Below the pieces are notes generated by a model. The model did no database searches. It saw only the letters and a list, made by a program, of their open reading frames with translations, and was not told the origin of the DNA. A stretch of 64,000 nt of DNA. Source: Metellina segmentata (taxonomy: Eukaryota; Arthropoda; Arachnida; Araneae; Tetragnathidae). Below are positions 60,301-64,000 of the stretch, piece by piece (positions within the stretch are counted from its first letter, which is position 1; each line of letters begins with the position of its first letter). The stretch spans positions 94,138,877 through 94,202,876 of the forward strand of contig OX375878.1 in NCBI GenBank assembly GCA_947359465.1. The letters are read 5' to 3'. A program made the translations under genes and the position numbers.

Positions 60301-61154
60301 TACGATCACAAATAATTTCAAGTAATACCCATATAAATAATTGAGAATTATTCTTTTGTATTAATATTTCAAAGTATAAATAAATTGATCCTTTTTTTTT
60401 TTACAAAGCCAATTTGGTGCAAAAAGGATAGTTGTGATTACTATCATATTATTTTGAAAATCAATCAAAACTACACCTATTTTTTCATCAGATCGGTAAA
60501 AAATAAATTTTGGTGTCATGCAAAATTTTAGTATTTGCTATTAGTATTTAGTTTATGCGTGACATTAGATGAAAAATATTAAAAAACGCTGTCTTATAGT
60601 AATATTTGTTTCACAAACATTTAGTACTTTAAAGTTATTATCTCAGTACACATTAGTTAAACATTTAGTACTTTACTTACATTTAGTACTTTCATTAACA
60701 CAACATTAAGAGGCTTAACCCTTTTAGAGGAGAGACCTGAAGTGAAAGTCAGTGTAGCAAACCTACGATAGGTTATTATATCACAGAGTAAACTCTACGC
60801 GTAAACAAAAATAGCCTAGAAAGTCTTACCTTTCCAAGTAATTGTTATTGCTCTTGGGAGTCCATGGCCTCCATTCTTCATCTAAGTGGCCTTCTGTGAG
60901 GTTGCTACTATTGGAGGTGGTTATGGTCGGCGTGTTCCGAGACGATTCGTTCTTCTGCGTCAAGTTGTGCTGATTGGTGATCTCCAGGTCGGGGGTCGAG
61001 CGAGGGGACGTGCAGGACGACAGTATGATGTCCCGTTGCTTCTCGTCTTCTGGTTTACCATCGTTCTCGTCGATGGAACCTTCGTTGCTGGTGGTTTTTT
61101 CCTTAGGTCCACCCTCTCCGTTGCTTTGGTTCAGGGCGGGGTTGTTGTTGATTT
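26938..61154 (-). CDS. GNAT-domain N-acetyltransferase-like protein with coiled-coil tail, ten C-terminal exons
   Basis: Ten minus-strand exons join in phase with GT..AG borders: 61154-60830, 57805-57620, 55470-55291, 51436-51349, 45923-45799, 37431-37370, 31894-31813, 28723-28639, 28395-28323 and 27041-26938. They give 1310 nt, about 436 residues. The order is an acidic, Asn/Ser-rich linker (about 190 residues), a helical segment ([20 protein letters not shown]), a beta strand ([10 protein letters not shown]), the GNAT acetyl-CoA loop [12 protein letters not shown] (R-x-x-G-x-G), motif-B-like [20 protein letters not shown] and LLCYLPPF. A roughly 85-residue coiled coil then ends in [10 protein letters not shown]. 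The likely activity is acyl transfer from acetyl-CoA, substrate unknown. I do not recognise the family. The N-terminus lies beyond the right edge or in unseen exons. Confidence 0.85.
28323..28395 (-). CDS. GNAT gene exon (coiled coil 2)
   Basis: Acceptor ACTTTTAAAG, donor GTGAGT. Encodes [20 protein letters not shown], then RLTK. Confidence 0.84.
28639..28723 (-). CDS. GNAT gene exon (coiled coil 1)
   Basis: Acceptor GTTTTATAG, donor GTAAGC. Completes the Trp codon and encodes [20 protein letters not shown], then EVLRLHNL, a heptad-like helix. Confidence 0.84.
28905..30309 (+). mobile_element. Tc1-like transposon (copy Tc-1)
   Basis: Terminal inverted repeats: left CACTCATTGCCATAAAAATT.., right ..AATTTTTATGGCAATGAGT, both flanked by TA. 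A TATAAAA box (about 29061) precedes the transposase ORF. The right end abuts a long (TA)n run (30307-30359). It lies in an intron of the GNAT gene, in the opposite orientation to that gene. Confidence 0.88.
29130..30153 (+). pseudogene. Tc1-like (DD34E) transposase, inactivated
   Basis: The N-terminal HTH region ([34 protein letters not shown]) and the GRPR-like [10 protein letters not shown] linker are intact for 160 residues. At 29611 the Glu/Asp position after the catalytic FSD has become TAA. The second catalytic Asp is kept (AIFQQD), and a frameshift near 29900-29950 throws the SPDLxPIEH segment out of frame. The original stop is the TAA at 30151. Two lesions only, so it is fairly young. 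Confidence 0.87.
30307..30359. repeat. (TA)n microsatellite
   Basis: About 26 TA units directly at the right end of the Tc1-like element, probably expanded from its TA target site. Confidence 0.9.
30618..31272 (-). mobile_element. Non-autonomous Helitron with tri-loop hairpins (copy B)
   Basis: Inverted relative to copy A (9619-11165). On the minus strand it starts A|TCTCTCTGTATTA and ends in a G/C hairpin and CTAG|T. Hairpins: 30620-30636, 30663-30679, 30685-30701 and 30727-30743, the same stem families as copy A. TGACGTCA at 30811-30818 is conserved. It lacks the internal array of copy A. 655 bp, no ORF. Confidence 0.82.
31273..31812. other. GNAT-gene intron
   Basis: AT-rich, no recognised feature. 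Confidence 0.4.
31813..31894 (-). CDS. GNAT gene exon (linker to coiled coil)
   Basis: Acceptor TTCATTGCAG, donor GTACGA. Encodes [20 protein letters not shown], then DEEVEK and the first two bases of Trp. Reading past the donor hits a stop within a few codons, which supports the splice. Confidence 0.83.
32268..33274 (-). mobile_element. Stack of three SINEs separated by one 11-bp repeat
   Basis: TTTCAGAGAGG occurs at 32268-32278, 32592-32602, 32917-32927 and 33264-33274, exactly bounding three minus-strand SINE copies: family S-II (32279-32591), S-I with truncated tRNA head (32603-32916) and full S-I (32928-33263). The pattern suggests repeated insertion at the same target or a concatemer. 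Confidence 0.85.
33275..33717. other. GNAT-gene intron, unassigned
   Basis: Higher GC than the surroundings, but no long frame and no match inside the window. It could be an old element. Confidence 0.35.
33718..33800 (+). repeat. SINE body fragment
   Basis: Middle of the shared S-I/S-II body (ctcaggtgttgcttcgtcat, then a 'gaggtgttgtcctcgg' block). Confidence 0.6.
34149..35545 (+). mobile_element. Tc1-like transposon (copy Tc-2), nested in the hAT element
   Basis: TIRs CACTCTATAACTAAAAAATT.. and ..TTTTTTTGCTATAAAGTG with TA on both sides. The subterminal block 'caccaagaaggaatcatccg' recurs inverted at the right end. A TATATAA box lies near 34312. Confidence 0.87.
34393..35398 (+). pseudogene. 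Tc1-like (DD34E) transposase, inactivated
   Basis: Starts [20 protein letters not shown] and is related to the Tc-1 protein. A frameshift lies near 34685, after which the frame continues ([40 protein letters not shown]). An in-frame TAA at 35093 precedes [12 protein letters not shown], and a deletion follows [12 protein letters not shown]. All three catalytic residues can be seen, but in different frames. The native stop is the TGA near 35396. Confidence 0.86.
35550..36655. mobile_element. Palindromic fold-back element from a DD41D mariner-like transposon
   Basis: Left arm 35550-36035 and right arm 36170-36655 are inverted copies of 486 bp. The 112-residue frames read from the two arms are identical, and I saw no mismatch. 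The loop is 134 nt. Tips are CAGGGTGGTCCCGAATTCAT / ATGAATTCGGGACCACCCTG with TA flanks. The right arm plus loop carries the 3' third of a transposase (see next entry), so both ends of the element derive from the same transposase 3' end. Confidence 0.9.
36036..36478 (+). pseudogene. 3' part of a Tc1/mariner-type (DD41D) transposase
   Basis: Reads [20 protein letters not shown], then [32 protein letters not shown] and a 70-residue C-terminus to TAA at 36476. I count 41 residues between the Asp of QHD and the Asp of SLDYF. The N-terminal DNA-binding region and the first catalytic Asp are absent. The long + frame at 35699-36478 runs backwards through the left arm and is not a real protein. Confidence 0.82.
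36847..36984 (+). pseudogene. hAT transposase C-terminal fragment
   Basis: [20 protein letters not shown] matches the hAT dimerisation signature (..ERSFS.LK..). It ends at TAA 36982 just inside the right terminus of the hAT element. A degraded FPND..LLL stretch precedes it. Confidence 0.78.
37370..37431 (-). CDS. GNAT gene exon (last strand of the fold)
   Basis: Acceptor TTTTTTCAG, donor GTAAGA. Encodes [20 protein letters not shown]. Confidence 0.84.
37870..39231 (+). pseudogene. Tc1-like transposase (copy Tc-3), split by a SINE
   Basis: The start MSKRKELCD at 37870 and the degraded HTH region (to 38123) are followed by a SINE. It continues at about 38465 with [33 protein letters not shown] (stop at 38687), [35 protein letters not shown] and out-of-frame remnants of the SPDLN..EHLWD segment. 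The native TAA is at 39229. Catalytic D, D and E positions are recognisable. Several frameshifts and stops make this older than Tc-1. Confidence 0.85.
38124..38451 (+). mobile_element. tRNA-derived SINE, family S-I (reference full copy)
   Basis: A perfect 13-bp duplication CCAAATCATCAAC (38111-38123 and 38452-38464) fixes both ends, giving 328 bp. The head is tRNA-like with box A TAGTGGTTAAGG and a perfect box B GGTTCGAATCC. The body contains GGAGAGTGGGGTGCCAGC and CATCTGACCGTGG. The tail is ..AAAATTACCATTA. It interrupts the Tc1-like transposase Tc-3. Confidence 0.93.
39418..39712 (-). mobile_element. SINE, family S-II
   Basis: Shares the S-I body (3' end on the left) but has the S-II tRNA-like head, gagttcgaatccaaccagac-like when read on the minus strand. 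Diverged. Confidence 0.65.
39855..40285. mobile_element. GC-rich-TIR MITE M1, single copy
   Basis: Inverted ends GCCCGGTGCACACATCCGG.. and ..CGGATGTGTGCATCGGGC, extending into GTGCGGCGCCGC / GCGGCGCCGCAC, about 45 bp each. The interior is non-coding. The same family occurs as a dimer at 45991-46794 in the opposite orientation. Confidence 0.82.
40440..40728 (+). mobile_element. SINE, family S-II
   Basis: Head 'ccacagtagcccggttgaaag' with box-B-like GGTCGAAACTCG, then the shared body to 'ttgctccagtgcgacgtta'. The 3' tail is interrupted by MITE M2. Confidence 0.7.
40729..41539. mobile_element. MITE M2 with about 55-bp inverted ends
   Basis: Left TGGTACAGCTACACTCTACG.. and right ..CGTAGAGTGTAGCTGTTCC. 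The inverted match continues through TTTATGAGTGATGGCAACGG and GGCGCAC. A 7-bp duplication CAACTAC lies on both sides (40722-40728 and 41540-41546). The interior is AT-rich and non-coding. A degraded relative lies at 3736-4045. Confidence 0.84.
41547..42590. other. GNAT-gene intron, unassigned
   Basis: Contains two CRE-like TGACGTCA octamers (41656-41663 and 41710-41717) about 54 bp apart. No ORF with support. Confidence 0.4.
42595..43085. repeat. SINE body fragments with a duplicated block
   Basis: Plus-strand body at 42595-42745, a mixed-orientation fragment at 42868-43000, and a duplicated non-SINE block (accctacacgttttacaatt..) at about 42767-42815 and 43030-43078. Confidence 0.6.
43086..43910. 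other. GNAT-gene intron, possible old hAT remnant
   Basis: The left end has TTTCTCAACCTTTC and a C-run (43132-43145), and further right 'ccggactaccgcgcccccc'. This arrangement recalls hAT MITE ends, but there is no clear target duplication. Confidence 0.3.
43911..44544. mobile_element. hAT-type MITE M3
   Basis: Ends CATGGGTTCCGAACC.. and ..GATTGGGAATCCCTG. The inner matches are GCGTACCAC / GTGTACCAC. Flanks atgtaagg (43903-43910) and atataagg (44545-44552) are an 8-bp duplication with one mismatch. 634 bp, non-coding. Confidence 0.78.
44553..44700. repeat. Short repeat R4 (two copies)
   Basis: Two copies of 'attttccgcagatttyaaat' followed by 'ccgttgaa', also present once at 9433-9545. Confidence 0.6.
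44701..45798. other. GNAT-gene intron, no recognised element
   Basis: A/T-rich with a short TTTTA run near 45310. 'actatacacatataac' occurs twice (about 45154 and 45463). Confidence 0.4.
45799..45923 (-). CDS. GNAT gene exon (motif B region)
   Basis: Acceptor TTTTCTTGCAG, donor GTAAGG. Encodes [20 protein letters not shown], then [20 protein letters not shown], the typical GNAT pattern in which a residue run ends 'A..FF.K.GF'. Confidence 0.86.
45991..46794. mobile_element. Tandem dimer of MITE M1
   Basis: Two head-to-tail M1 copies. The outer ends are GCCCGGTGCACACATTCG and AAGTGTGCACCGGGC. The inner boundary (about 46390-46410) consists only of the shared GCAGCGGCGCCGCTGC palindrome. Both copies keep the 'tattctatcgaagaaaacgt' and 'acttcagaccggagaa' blocks. 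Confidence 0.8.
46928..47098 (-). repeat. SINE body fragment (S-II type)
   Basis: Degraded shared body (ttccgaggacaacac, atacctgagctgg) without a tRNA head. Confidence 0.55.
47107..47443 (-). mobile_element. SINE, family S-I, full length
   Basis: All parts of the S-I reference are present, with box B (GGTTCGAATCC on the minus strand) intact. Confidence 0.85.
47610..47778 (-). repeat. SINE, family S-II, head and partial body
   Basis: The minus strand begins at a GGTAGCCCGGTTGGAAGAG-type head with GCGAGTTCGAATCCAACC, and the body stops early. Confidence 0.65.
48056..48387 (-). mobile_element. SINE, family S-I, full length
   Basis: Tail 'gtaatggtaattttagttaa' at the left and the tRNA head ending in 'ccggctggtcggc' at the right. 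Confidence 0.85.
48390..48490 (+). repeat. SINE body fragment
   Basis: Short + strand body (gaagtttgggtggagtgcca .. catctgaccgtggtg) abutting the preceding minus-strand S-I copy, giving an inverted pair. Confidence 0.6.
48529..48857 (-). mobile_element. SINE, family S-I, full length, diverged head
   Basis: All segments present. The head is mutated (gacgcggattcgaatcacaa). Confidence 0.82.
48861..49012 (+). repeat. SINE body fragment (S-II type)
   Basis: Runs from 'ggcttggaagtttgtgtg' to 'gttgctccagtgcaacgtta'. Confidence 0.6.
49021..49890. other. GNAT-gene intron, no recognised element
   Basis: AT-rich, nothing matched. Confidence 0.4.
49905..50040 (-). repeat. SINE fragment (S-II type)
   Basis: 3' part only (tattcacgtcgcactggaga, then acaacgggctattt). 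Confidence 0.6.
50066..50386 (+). mobile_element. SINE, family S-I, near full length
   Basis: Starts within the tRNA head (cggtatagtggttaaggtgt), missing only the first about 11 bp, and runs to the ATTACCATTACCA tail. Confidence 0.82.
50397..50516 (+). repeat. SINE S-I 3' fragment
   Basis: Repeats the 3' third of the preceding copy (tgaccgtggttcaaaattac to gaagttaactaaaaatta). Confidence 0.7.
50549..50866 (-). mobile_element. SINE, family S-I, head-truncated
   Basis: Inverted relative to its neighbours on both sides. The tRNA head stops at ATAGTGG, close to where the + copy at 50066 starts. Confidence 0.8.
50867..50968 (+). repeat. SINE S-I 3' fragment
   Basis: Follows the previous copy without a gap (tgttatcctcggatctcttc to taaaattacgaattacc). 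Confidence 0.7.
51349..51436 (-). CDS. GNAT gene micro-exon with the acetyl-CoA loop
   Basis: 88 nt. Acceptor GAATTTTTTCAG, donor GTAAGA. It supplies the one-base/zero phase needed between its neighbours, and without it they are out of frame. Encodes [18 protein letters not shown], then [11 protein letters not shown], with the R-x-x-G-x-G pyrophosphate-binding motif. Confidence 0.86.
51437..52602. other. GNAT-gene intron, no recognised element
   Basis: AT-rich, no coding signal. Confidence 0.4.
52603..53314. mobile_element. Fold-back remnant of a second mariner-like family
   Basis: Arms 52603-52771 and 53147-53314 are about 169-bp inverted repeats with a few differences. Tips are CAGGGTGTCCATAAAAGAAT / ATTCTTTTATGGACACCCCG with TA on both sides. 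The interior (minus strand) holds a transposase 3' fragment whose end runs into the left arm. Confidence 0.85.
52740..53110 (-). pseudogene. Mariner-like transposase fragment
   Basis: The minus strand reads [60 protein letters not shown], then a frameshift before DRVYV. The family resembles arthropod Tc1/mariner-type transposases with a WPPRSPD..PC.F signature. The N-terminal half is absent. Confidence 0.8.
53465..53735 (-). repeat. Dispersed repeat R1, minus-strand copy
   Basis: On the minus strand: 'gcgatcttttcttttcccat', 'gtctttagtatacacggg', then the degenerate 'cagctcggatgaatatg' end. It immediately precedes the pogo-like element. Confidence 0.6.
53940..54640. mobile_element. Fold-back element from a DD34D mariner
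   Basis: Left arm 53940-54221 and right arm 54376-54640 are inverted copies. The left arm has about 17 nt extra plus scattered differences. The loop is 154 nt. Tips are CGAGGGAGTATCAATAAG / CTTATTGATACTCCCCCG with TA on both sides. The right arm contains the 3' end of a mariner transposase. Confidence 0.88.
54222..54552 (+). pseudogene. Mariner (DD34D) transposase C-terminal fragment
   Basis: Reads [59 protein letters not shown] and a degraded C-terminus to TAG at 54550. I count 34 residues between the two visible catalytic Asp residues. The first Asp and the DNA-binding part are missing. The upstream start of the open frame is antisense left-arm sequence. Confidence 0.84.
55291..55470 (-). 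CDS. GNAT gene exon (start of the acetyltransferase domain)
   Basis: Acceptor CTTCCTTCCAG, donor GTGAGC. Encodes [20 protein letters not shown], a basic helix [14 protein letters not shown], then [16 protein letters not shown]. This corresponds to the first strands of a GNAT fold. Confidence 0.84.
55471..57619. other. GNAT-gene intron
   Basis: 55555-56395 resembles an old hAT MITE: the left part reads 'gcaatggtttttaacctgga' and the right part 'aaggttagaaaccactgct', an inverted pair. 56396-57190 shows nothing recognised. 57198-57413 holds a minus-strand frame of 71 residues (discussed in findings). Confidence 0.4.
57620..57805 (-). CDS. GNAT gene exon (Ser/Asp-rich linker)
   Basis: Acceptor TTTTTCAG, donor GTATTC (weak). 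Encodes [19 protein letters not shown], then [17 protein letters not shown] and [11 protein letters not shown]. Disordered and acidic. Confidence 0.82.
57920..58544. mobile_element. hAT MITE M4 rich in ACATCGATGT palindromes
   Basis: Ends TAGGGATGCGACATCGA.. and ..ATGTCGCATCCCTA. Exact 8-bp duplication CTTCGTAG at 57912-57919 and 58545-58552. The interior is dominated by palindromic ACATCGATGT or close variants and carries a duplicated internal block (about 58010-58070 and 58140-58200). An extra copy of the right end (gtcgcatcccta) lies at about 58277-58288. Confidence 0.9.
59502..59983 (+). mobile_element. CR1/Rex-like non-LTR retrotransposon, 5'-truncated 3' end
   Basis: Includes the last about 130 codons of ORF2 and a 3' UTR reading 'ccagccttgttgggcttgag', then a (TATTTG)n tail at about 59962-59980. 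This is the usual form of 5'-truncated LINE copies. Confidence 0.8.
59507..59914 (+). pseudogene. LINE ORF2 C-terminal fragment
   Basis: Reads [72 protein letters not shown]. This is the conserved region after the reverse transcriptase in CR1/Rex-type LINEs. It is uninterrupted to TAA, but no polymerase motifs remain. Confidence 0.83.
59984..60829. other. GNAT-gene intron, no recognised element
   Basis: AT-rich. 'acatttagtactttac'-type short repeats lie around 60620-60700. Confidence 0.4.
60830..61154 (-). CDS. GNAT gene exon 1 of those visible (acidic linker)
   Basis: Acceptor CTTCCAACAG, donor GTAAGA. 107 full codons. Low-complexity, polar and phosphorylatable: [20 protein letters not shown], then [13 protein letters not shown] and a basic [14 protein letters not shown]. 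It begins mid-codon, so more exons lie upstream. GC content is clearly above the surroundings. Confidence 0.82.
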
Positions 61155-61292
61155 CTGTTGGAAGAGATGTGGTAAAATGAGCATACCTAAGTTCTTAAAT
61201 AGGAACAATATATTGCCATGCTGGTCGAGAATACGGTGTATCCACTTTTGGTCGTACAAGAGGAACACAACTGACAGGGAAAACATTCAATT

Positions 61293-61553
61293 GGTAATTG
61301 GCCATTTTTAATGAACGTCGAACTAGAACAACACAACGGGTTATTGACGACGGCCTTGGATCAATCCCCTAAGGGAAGGATCAGAGGACGACACCACGTC
61401 ATTTTAAACCACGGTCAGATGACGAGGCAACAACTGAGCTGGCACCCCACTCTCCAAACTTCCACAACAATCCAACGTGAAGACTTTCGGCCACGACAGA
61501 TTTAAGTTGCACCAGCCGCCTCTACACGATACGCTTAGAAATATCCATGCACA
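61293..61553 (-). repeat. SINE, family S-I, lacking the tRNA head
   Basis: 3' tail and body are present (to 'ccgcctctacacgatacgct'). The head is missing. Confidence 0.75.
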
Positions 61554-61760
61554 ATGTGATAGGATTGGATTGGATTTTGTGGCATTGAGTCCTCTTGAGA
61601 CATATTATGCCAAACTCAAGATAAAAAATCAGATATATAATCCAATTATGAAATGAGTCACGTCATAATAAAATGAATACTATATAAAATTATATGTAAT
61701 GGATGAACCCAATGTCATGTAAAAAGCTAAAAATATATGGATGAGTATTCTCTCCAACCA

Positions 61761-62045
61761 GCCGACCAACCGGTCTAGTGGTCAAGGTGTTGGCCTCTGG
61801 ATCGGAAGGTTCCTGGTTCGAATCCGGGGTTAGGGCATGGATGTAAATTGTGCTGTTCTTCGTTAGGGTCAATGATGGTCCACCCACTGGGTGCCCCTTC
61901 ACAAGTGACCATCACTTCTGGCCTTGTATAAGGCTACAATGACTTCGGTCAATTCTGTACTGTATTGTATTTCTGTATTGTATTATGTATTGTATTTGTC
62001 TTTGAAATCTGTACCCAGCCTTGCCATTGGAAATAAAAAAGAAAA
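61761..62045 (+). mobile_element. SINE, family S-III: S-I tRNA head on a different body
   Basis: The first about 80 bp match the S-I head (gccgaccaaccggtctagtg, box B GGTTCGAATCC). The body then differs completely (tccacccactgggtgcccct) and ends with 'gtattgtatt' repeats and an A-rich end. Confidence 0.78.
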
Positions 62046-62050
62046 AAAGG

Positions 62051-62335
62051 TAGGTAGGTGAATTAATGTTGCACTGGAGCAATACAACAGGCTAATGGCG
62101 ACTCATTTACCGCAGGGAAAGATCCCAGGACAACACCCTCGTAATCTTGAACCATGTTCAGATGACGAGGTCAACACCTGAGATGGCACCATACTCTCCA
62201 AACTTACACACCACGTCAATATGAGGGATCTGAGGCCATTACAGATTAACGTGCACTAGTCCTCCACGTGCACCATGGTATTAGGTTGGATCGAGATTAG
62301 AACTCGCAACCCTTTTCCAACCGGGCTTCCGTGGC
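62051..62335 (-). mobile_element. SINE, family S-II, full length
   Basis: Body on the left and S-II head (gaagcccggttggaaaaggg on the minus strand) on the right. Confidence 0.72.
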
Positions 62336-62340
62336 TCACA

Positions 62341-64000
62341 TGTGGCCCTTGGGTTTCAAAACGAATTCATCGTGGAAGGCAAAGTTATTTTTGAATGAAT
62401 ATTAAATTAATTGCAACCAATTATTAATTTTTTCAATAGTAATTGTCGATTTTGTGTAAAATTCCGAAAACTAAGTATTTTTTGAATTAGCAAAATCTAG
62501 CAGTTTTTAATAATTATTTTCTCGAAAATTTGGATTAATTGAAACTGCGAATATCTCGTTATAATTAAGTGGTTTGCTACATGAAATGTGTTTTAATAGA
62601 AATAAAGGTTAACATATCTACAAGAAAAGTGACACAAGTCAAAAATAAAAATTTTGATGTTATGTCATTGAAAAGGTGCCCCAGCGTGTTATATTACTAT
62701 TCCATCGAGTATAATAGAAGTTACCACCATAAATACTTAACTTAAATTTAAAAGAAGCTTATACTATTTCACTATAAGTTTTATAGTATCCTTTAAGTTG
62801 ATGTGTCTCAAATTCTGCAATTTTGAGTTGTGTCACTTTTCTTGTCGAGGTGTGATATGTTTGAAAAACACCCTCTAAAAATTTCGGTTGCGGTAGTTAG
62901 AACGTTAGAATAAAATAAACCTTGTTTAAGCTTAAACATAAGGCACGCTTTGGCCCTTCATTCTTCATAATTATCCTGACTCACGAAATTAAGATAAATG
63001 TTCAGTGATGTTTTAGAGTTGAAATAAAACATCGTAAAAAGTTCATTTCTAACGCGGTAGCAATAAGATGTTTTAAAGATAGACGTAGTTTTCACAAATA
63101 ATTTAAATCGCCCTTTTGGTATTAAACAGATTATAGAGTTGTCTTTTTCATATGCATTAGGAATGAACATAAGCTCTAGGAACGGGTCATATTTTCCATT
63201 GTTGGGAGAAGCATTTATTTTTATGCCTATTATCTCCATAAGGTTCAGAATTCTTTTACTGAGTTATTTATCAATGGAAATACATGTATGATTCCCTATC
63301 TATTGAATCGAGATAAGTCATTCATTTCAATAAATGACAAAAATGCCCATGCTTTTCTCTCTTGAAGAAAGGAAATAAAACAGGTTATGAAAATCAGGAT
63401 TTCATGATTAAAAGAATGCTGAATAACTAGTTATTGAGTTAGATCGTTTTGCCACCCATATTAATTTAATTCAATTATTCTTGACACTTTATGAGTTTTT
63501 AAAGCGTTTCATAAAACATTTGTACGGTTATGTCGGGAATGTGCAGTTTATATTGAGTTTGCTTGAAAGATTATACAGAGAATTCATACATTTCCCATGA
63601 ATGGAAGGTTTCATTATTAGAATTGCGCTACATGCCGTTTTTATAAAAAATGTTCTTATATACGTATATAGTTATGGATTCATTAATATTCATCTCAATA
63701 ACTTTAAAAAAATACTTGGTTTAGTTAAATAGTGATCATTTTTACATCATATAGTTATGTGAGTACTTGTAGTTTTTTAGAGTCAGGTGTTGAGCCGGTT
63801 CCATAAATTGAGCTTTGTTAGAAAATGACAAGAGAAATAGTACAACACATTTTCATTACATAACAGTTTGGTTACGTAATAAACAGAAATGACTGAAAAC
63901 TGCACCCCAATTGCTCAGTGGACAAGAGAACATTACAGACACTATTTAAAAGTTCAGAAATCGCCAAACAATTATACGAAATGTTAGTTAATTATGCTTT
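62341..64000. other. Intron or upstream region of the GNAT gene, no recognised feature
   Basis: AT-rich. The 93-codon minus frame at 62958-63239 has no domain or codon signal that I trust. No further GNAT-gene exon was found. Confidence 0.4.

Noticed and set aside
62958..63239. 93-codon minus ORF as a missing upstream exon of the GNAT gene
   Set aside because: No splice sites in a fitting phase and no compositional resemblance to the neighbouring GC-richer exon.

Overview
This window looks like intron-rich animal genomic DNA. It is AT-rich, with spliced housekeeping exons joined at GT..AG sites and introns packed with eukaryotic mobile elements (Helitrons, hAT, Tc1/mariner, pogo-like, Ty3/gypsy, tRNA-derived SINEs, a CR1-like LINE). 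An arthropod, most likely an arachnid such as a spider, fits the element repertoire best; that assignment is an inference from family resemblance. No bacterial-type operon, rRNA gene or free-standing tRNA gene was seen.

Two host genes converge tail to tail. On the + strand, eight coding exons between 3147 and 25598 encode the C-terminal part of PUS3, the tRNA pseudouridine synthase for positions 38/39. The 5' exons with the catalytic Asp lie upstream of the window. On the - strand, ten small exons between 61154 and 26938 join in perfect phase into the C-terminal ~436 residues of a protein I cannot name: an acidic, Ser-rich linker, a GNAT-type N-acetyltransferase core whose acetyl-CoA loop sits in an 88-nt exon, and a coiled-coil tail. 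Its 5' end lies to the right of the window.

Left part (1-26 kb): positions 1-3089 hold the 5' part of an apparently intact Ty3/gypsy element, antisense to PUS3 and inserted 57 bp before a PUS3 exon. PUS3 introns hold a decayed autonomous Helitron (about 4.99-8.79 kb), a non-autonomous Helitron with a chain of tri-loop hairpins (9619-11165), TIR elements and SINEs.

Right part (26-64 kb): introns of the GNAT gene hold a second hairpin Helitron (30618-31272), three Tc1-like transposase relics, a hAT element (33928-37140, exact 8-bp target duplication) carrying a nested Tc1 and a perfect 486-bp-arm palindrome, two MITE families related across loci, further hAT MITEs, a SINE-dense tract at 47-51 kb and a pogo-like element interrupted by another palindrome.

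The most unusual patterns are these. Three unrelated Tc1/mariner families each appear as a fold-back of their transposase 3' end. Two Helitron copies share an array of short hairpins with 3-nt loops. Three SINEs are stacked on one repeated 11-bp target. SINE families combine different tRNA heads with one shared body. All of this comes from reading the sequence; no database search or folding program was run.
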